Of a stretch of DNA of 64,000 bases, positions 59,887 through 64,000 are shown one piece after another. Each line of letters begins with the position of its first letter. Position 1 is the stretch's first letter. Origin of the DNA: Mimachlamys varia (lineage: Eukaryota > Mollusca > Bivalvia > Pectinida > Pectinidae); contig OX392541.1 of the NCBI GenBank assembly GCA_947623455.1, positions 8,498,719 to 8,562,718 of the forward strand. The letters run 5' to 3'. The position numbers and the translations under genes were made by a program. Under the pieces are notes generated by a model. The model did not search any database. It was not told the DNA's origin and saw nothing but the letters and a program-made list of their open reading frames with translations.

Positions 59887-62800
59887 TCAGTTTGTTTTTT
59901 TGTCATCTGGCATCCACAGTTTTCCGATTGGCTTCTCAGCCACTGAAGCAATTGTCGCTGTAACCAGGTCTAAAATTTCTTTGTGCAAATCTTCAATGGT
60001 TTGGTCAGCATCAATTTCCTGTATAAACAAAAATATATCATTGTATAGTGTGGTAGAAATGAAATTTATTTTTCTTGCATAAAATTACATTATCAAGATC
60101 TAGACTATCAAAAGAGAGGTTGGTTTGTTGACCAGTTTACAAGATAAAGACATTTTCATTTGCAGTCTTTTGTGTTGGGAATCAGTTTAACAATGTATTT
60201 TGTTCAAAATAAACAAACTTGCAATATATTTATTATTGCTTTTGAGCTCTACAAATTTACAATTGTTAAGTTTTGTTTCTATAGTATTGTAACATTATTC
60301 ACAGGTGTAGACAATTCACCACATGCTGTAAGTCAAATTAAGTGTCATCAAATGCCAAATACCTGAAAATATCCAAAATGTATTATGTTTATGTAAACAA
60401 TTACTCAATCCTTTATCAAATAGGTCACACGAGCTGATTCTAACCGATGATTGATTGAAAATTTTAAACAATTTCCCAACACTATCGACAGGTCAGCAAG
60501 GGGGCCCAACATGTGGGTATTTATCTCCCAATAGCATCAATCCGTGAAATTGACCTTTGACCTGCAGCTGGTACCCTTGAAATTTGGTCAGTTGACTCCT
60601 TCTTTAATTCCAACCAACTTTGCTTCATGTCATATAACAAAAACGTTCATCAGTCAAAAATGAAAATAATTGACCTTAACCTTTAACCATGTGATCTTTA
60701 TGCTTGATCAATTGACTTTGTGTTCAATTTTGACTAACTTTGCTTCATAATGTGTAGAGCTGTGTATTGCAAGGGGTTGGCGATACGATACTTATCACGA
60801 TATATATAAGAAACCAACAAACTGTCTGACAATGAACATTCCACTGCCAGTTAAACTTCTATACCTACAAGTCACATTTAAAAGTTAACAATGTAGTGTT
60901 ATCTGTGGAAAAAATATGAAACAAACAGGCCAATCAACATGTGAAATAGTTTTGTTTTGTTTATTTTACTGTTTTGTTTCAACTGATAACGTTGCATTTG
61001 ACTGATTGATTCTGCATGTGTAGTCACACACCACCAATAAAGTGATAAAATCTTCATCAGTGAAAAGGTACAACATTTGACCCTGACTTTGTGATTTAAC
61101 CTTTGACTTATAGTGACATTGACATTTAGTTAGTTGACTTCTTGTTAAATTCTGACCAATTTTGCATCATAATAAAATGTTCTGATGGATCTGTGTGTGG
61201 GTGTGTACATATGTGTGTGTGGGTGGATGGGGAAAAGTTTATATGTGTGTTTAAGACAAGTGTACGGATATGTCAGGGGTGGTGAAAAACTTTTAAAAGT
61301 ACTCGTCCACCGGGCAAGTGACCTTCTATAAAGCACTCGTCCAGATTGCAATCTCACTTGTCCGGATATTTCAACCAAATGTTTACGTTTTGTCTAGTCA
61401 CCTTTAAATAATAAAAGACAATTCCACAAATTCAATACTTTGTTGTTTGATTTTAAAATTTATTGTAACAGTGATTCATCATCATATTCATTCATCATAT
61501 GATAATATAAGCAGAGTGAGACTCATCATCATATCAGACATCATATTCATTTATTTTCATCATCAATCATCATCAATCAATCAAAACGCACCTAATATAT
61601 TACAAATATTACTGACCTGCTTTGATTGTGTTAGAAAGTTTCGCCGGTGTGACATGTTGTGGCACCGACGGTTTTTCTACGTTACGCGAGAAAAAACTGT
61701 TCATCGTTTTCTGCGCCATTTTCTTTCGAGAACCCTCAAATTGTATCGTTAGCTGAATCATAATCTCGGACGCTTTCGTTGCAGTGTCTATGGCGACGCT
61801 TGCATACAGTCGAAAACGAAAATGGGGAAATCCAAGAAAAACGAAAGTGGGGAATTCTCGAAAAAGTGTTTGTATGAAGCGAAAGTTGTGGGTGATGATA
61901 ATAGCTATTGCACTGGCCATTGTGATTATCTATGATAGTCTAGAGATATCTATGTATGAATATGAGGATGTGTGATATTCTGACCTGTATATATACTTTG
62001 TAGGAAAAAGTTCTGAAAAATAAATAAAAATAATAAAAAATAAATCAATTAAAATAAATCAAATGTTCATCAGCAAAAAGTTTCATAATACTTGACCTTT
62101 GACTCAGTGACCTTGAAATTTCGTCAGTTGACTCCTTTAATGTCAACAAACAAAAGTTCATTAGTGAAAAGTTTATAAATTTGATCTTGACCTTTGTCCT
62201 AGTAATCTTGAATTTTGGTCAGTTGATTCCTTGTTGACAGTGACCGCAATAATACCTTGAATGCACATAGCTATCCAGTACATCAATACACTTGTGCTGT
62301 AGCTCTGTTTGGTGGTAGCAGTCAGCGATGGTACTGTCGTCAGTACCGTCGCTGACAGCTACCATCGAACAGAGCTACAGCACAGGTGTATTGATGTACT
62401 GGATAGCTATGTGCATTCAAGGTATTATTGCGGTCACTGTAATTCTGATCAAGTTTGCTTCACAATGTCATAACAAAATGTTCATCAGTGAAAAAGTTCA
62501 ATATTTGACCTTGACCTTTGTACTGCTTTTTTTATATTTTTTTTTTACCTCAGTAGGTATCTTAGTAAACTCACTAACATCTTGACCAAGTTTCATGTAA
62601 ATCGGTCAATATATACCAAAGTTATCAGCCATGAGCTGAATTTGTGGATTGACGAACAGACATATATAAGCAGTCACACATTGAAACTGTTTCCACAACA
62701 TTCTAGAATAGATGTTCGCAAGAACTTTTTTGCCTTGCACATTGTAAACATATGGAACAATCTTCCTGAAAATGTAGTATTAGCGCCAATTAAACACATT

Positions 62801-63375
62801 TAAAAATAGACTGGATAAGCACTGGGAGAACCAGGAACTCCTGTACAATTATAGATCTGAGATATATTGATATTTACAAGTAATGTCATAATTATCTATA
62901 TTTCAAATATTTAAATGTCATACTTTTGAGACCGATGAAGAGGATCTTGATTGATCCTGTATCGGAAAATAAACTTAAATTTTATCGACAGACAAAGTGA
63001 TTACTATAGGGCATCTGTAGTATCGGAGCCCTAATAAGTGTCAAGTTTCTGCCAAGTCCCTTTCAGCTTTATTTTTCAGCACCATTGGTATTAATTGGGT
63101 CTAACATAGTTTTTATATATCATATATAGGCAGGAAACCCCACATCATCCAGAAATGAATGTTTTTTGAAGCCACGAGACACTCACCTTCCAGGTTGAAT
63201 CCTTTAATTTCTGGAAATTGTTCATAACCTTCTTTTGGAAATCTGTCCGTTCATACCGTTCCCCTCCAAATGTGCCCCTCTTTGCTGCAGCTTCAGTATC
63301 CAGGGTGAGAAAGCACACCAGGTCTGGCTTTGGGAGTCCGATATCAGGCTGTTTACACCAGTCCATGTCAAAGCC
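59887..63375 (-). CDS. DTYMK: Thymidylate kinase, C-terminal two exons (partial)
   Basis: Thymidylate kinase phosphorylates dTMP to dTDP for DNA synthesis. Minus-strand exon 63375-63187 encodes GFDMDWCKQPDIGLPKPDLV, then CFLTLDTEAAAKRGTFGGER and YERTDFQKKV, the region after the catalytic DR motif and including the lid. The last exon, 60018-59887, encodes EIDADQTIEDLHKEILDLVT to a TGA stop. Both junctions are phase 0 with GTGAG donor and TATACAG acceptor, giving the last 106 residues. The match to animal DTYMK (DWCKQPDxGLPKPDLV, EKPxGxLW) is direct, with a C-terminal extension MPDDKKTN. The 5' exons with the P-loop lie beyond position 64000, so completeness cannot be judged. The 3.2-kb intron is filled with repeats. 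Confidence 0.93.
60190..60485 (+). repeat. Dispersed repeat shared with 9503-9855, copy 2
   Basis: Same ordered blocks as copy 1: ATGTATTTTGTTCAAAATAA, ATTCACCACATGCTGTAAG, AAGTGTCATCAAATGCC and TTTCCCAACACTA. Confidence 0.65.
61274..61290 (+). mobile_element. hAT-like transposon terminus
   Basis: CAGGGGTGGTGAAAAAC resembles hAT terminal inverted repeats. No matching right end was found in this window, so the copy appears truncated or rearranged. Confidence 0.35.
61617..61719 (-). pseudogene. Orphan exon-like ORF with a PIP-box motif
   Basis: Minus-strand ATG at 61719 opens MAQKTMNSFFSRNVEKPSVP and runs 34 codons to a possible donor (GCAG/GTCAGT) at 61617. QKTMNSFF fits the PCNA-interacting PIP-box pattern QxxMxxFF. 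It lies in the last intron of DTYMK on the same strand, and no following exon was found. Similar starts occur in DNA repair proteins such as UNG, but also at the front of hAT transposase-like proteins, and a hAT-like end lies 330 bp away. I lean to a transposon-derived fragment. Confidence 0.3.
62237..62440. mobile_element. Near-perfect 204-bp foldback element
   Basis: Arms 62237-62336 and 62341-62440 are inverted copies with 5 mismatches in 100 and a 4-nt loop (TCGT). Ends are ACAGTGACCGCAATAATACC and its complement. It splits a unit of the ~115-bp repeat, so it inserted there. Confidence 0.85.
62671..62985 (+). mobile_element. LINE 3' end fragment
   Basis: Plus-strand frame reads HTLKLFPQHSRIDVRKNFFA, then NIWNNLPENVVLAP. 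After a frameshift it continues FKNRLDKHWE. This pattern (RLDVRKNFFS...WNxLPxxVV...FKxRLDxHW) is the C-terminal end of reverse transcriptase proteins of non-LTR retrotransposons. A short 3' tail with an inverted GATCC block and AATAAAC follows. It is broken and 5'-truncated. Confidence 0.75.
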
Positions 63376-63402
63376 CTGTACAATTTAGGTAAGGTTAAAG
63401 GT

Positions 63403-63760
63403 CAATCCTATCAAAACGCAGATCCTTATTCTCGCTCTGTAACATCAAGATCTGACATCATCCAATATGAGGTCATGCTCTGGTGACCTTTTTCATTAGC
63501 CATCAGAACCTTGAGTGAAAGTTTGTATACGAAAATGCTTGCATAAACTATCTGCGTATGGTCATTTTGCACAAGCTAATGTGCAGTGCTGTGACGAAAT
63601 GACTTGCCGCAGATGACAGCATCAACTGTCATCAATTAGAAAATTCTACTGGTTTAAAGTTAAGAGGCTACAAACATCGCCAAAACAAGACCTCTAATGG
63701 TATGTTGTCAGATTTTTATATAAAGGAGTGAAAATAAATATCTATATTTTAACCAGATTG
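63403..63760. mobile_element. Foldback (MITE-like) element, copy 5
   Basis: Begins TCAATCCTATCAAAACGCAG, GATCCTTATTCTCGCTCTGT and AAGATCTGACATCATCCAAT; ends TATATTTTAACCAGATTG. It starts 28 bp upstream of the DTYMK acceptor at 63376, so it may contribute sequence near the branch point. Confidence 0.75.
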
Positions 63761-64000
63761 TGTTGAGATCAAAAAGATATTTATCGAAATCGGTTAAAAT
63801 TGAAGCAGATATATTTAAAAAAATTCCTTGAATTGCCTCCCCTATTGGAATCTGCTCCTCTGCTTAAGCAGCCACATCCTCCATATAAAAATTTAATGGG
63901 ATAGTTTTTGTACGATCATAGAAAACAACGCTGGTGAAAGCTAAGCCTAGCTAACATCCATACAGATGGAACACCACAAAGGCCACTACTTGTGGCCAAC

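Larger units (their letters stand above)
60540..62530 (+). repeat. Interrupted tandem ~115-bp repeat
   Basis: Units carry TTGACCTTGACCTTTGACC, GTCAGTTGACTCCTT, CCAACTTTGCTTCAT and AATGTTCATCAGTGAAAA. Partial or whole units are at about 60540-60760, 61070-61181, 62059-62236 and 62441-62530. Unrelated sequences at 60770-61070, 61182-62058 and 62237-62440 interrupt them. The second interruption is bounded by AAATGTTC on both sides. Confidence 0.6.

Noticed and set aside
61784..61975. 63-codon ORF with a hydrophobic segment (VMIIAIALAIVIIY)
   Set aside because: Could encode a small membrane protein, but it sits in repeat-rich intron sequence, opposite the PIP-box frame, with no support beyond length.

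Overview
The window is animal nuclear DNA, almost certainly from a bivalve mollusc. The genes are split by GT-AG introns, the DNA is AT-rich, the proteins resemble lophotrochozoan orthologues, and the intergenic space is full of repeats typical of bivalves. Those repeats include modular elements with cores of about 157-bp tandem units, which resemble the 'pearl' elements, and many short foldback elements. The species cannot be named from the sequence alone. No bacterial operons, CRISPR arrays or rRNA genes were seen.

Five coding loci can be supported. (1) 2456-4838 (-): a Nck-type SH3-SH3-SH3-SH2 adaptor, two coding exons, 403 aa. (2) 22448-23776 (-): an unrecognised, low-complexity basic protein of 299 aa, two exons. 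(3) 29443-38767 (-): a complete ten-exon family S28 serine peptidase (K12H4.7/PRSS16-like), 500 aa, with the Ser-Asp-His triad visible. (4) 38938-54371 (+): a complete nine-exon, 427-aa protein whose only recognisable domain is an SRA (YDG) methyl-DNA-binding domain. (5) 59887-63375 (-): the last two exons of thymidylate kinase (DTYMK); the rest lies beyond the right edge. In all five, exon phases join without a break. Genes 3 and 4 are divergent and share a 170-bp promoter.

Layout: 1-2455 Nck 3' flank; 4.9-22.4 kb no supported gene, but SINE, foldback and pearl-like repeats, a cluster of CRE sites at 18.15-18.58 kb and a 1.6-kb satellite of 52-bp units (20.4-22.0 kb); 22.4-24 kb the unknown gene; 24-29.4 kb intergenic with a 16-bp minisatellite; 29.4-38.8 kb the peptidase; 38.9-54.4 kb the SRA gene, whose introns hold a LINE fragment, two DNA transposons with visible target-site duplications and a 2.8-kb pearl-like element; 54.4-59.9 kb repeats; 59.9-64 kb DTYMK with its last intron full of repeats.

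The most striking feature is in the SRA gene. Introns 4 and 6 each begin with a minisatellite (about 26 copies of 27-28 bp; 15 copies of 19 bp) whose unit is a copy of the exon end plus the 5' splice site. The true donor is therefore followed by dozens of near-identical consensus donors. The same protein has Asn at a 5-methylcytosine-pocket position that is normally Asp, and a rearranged 'NKR finger' loop.
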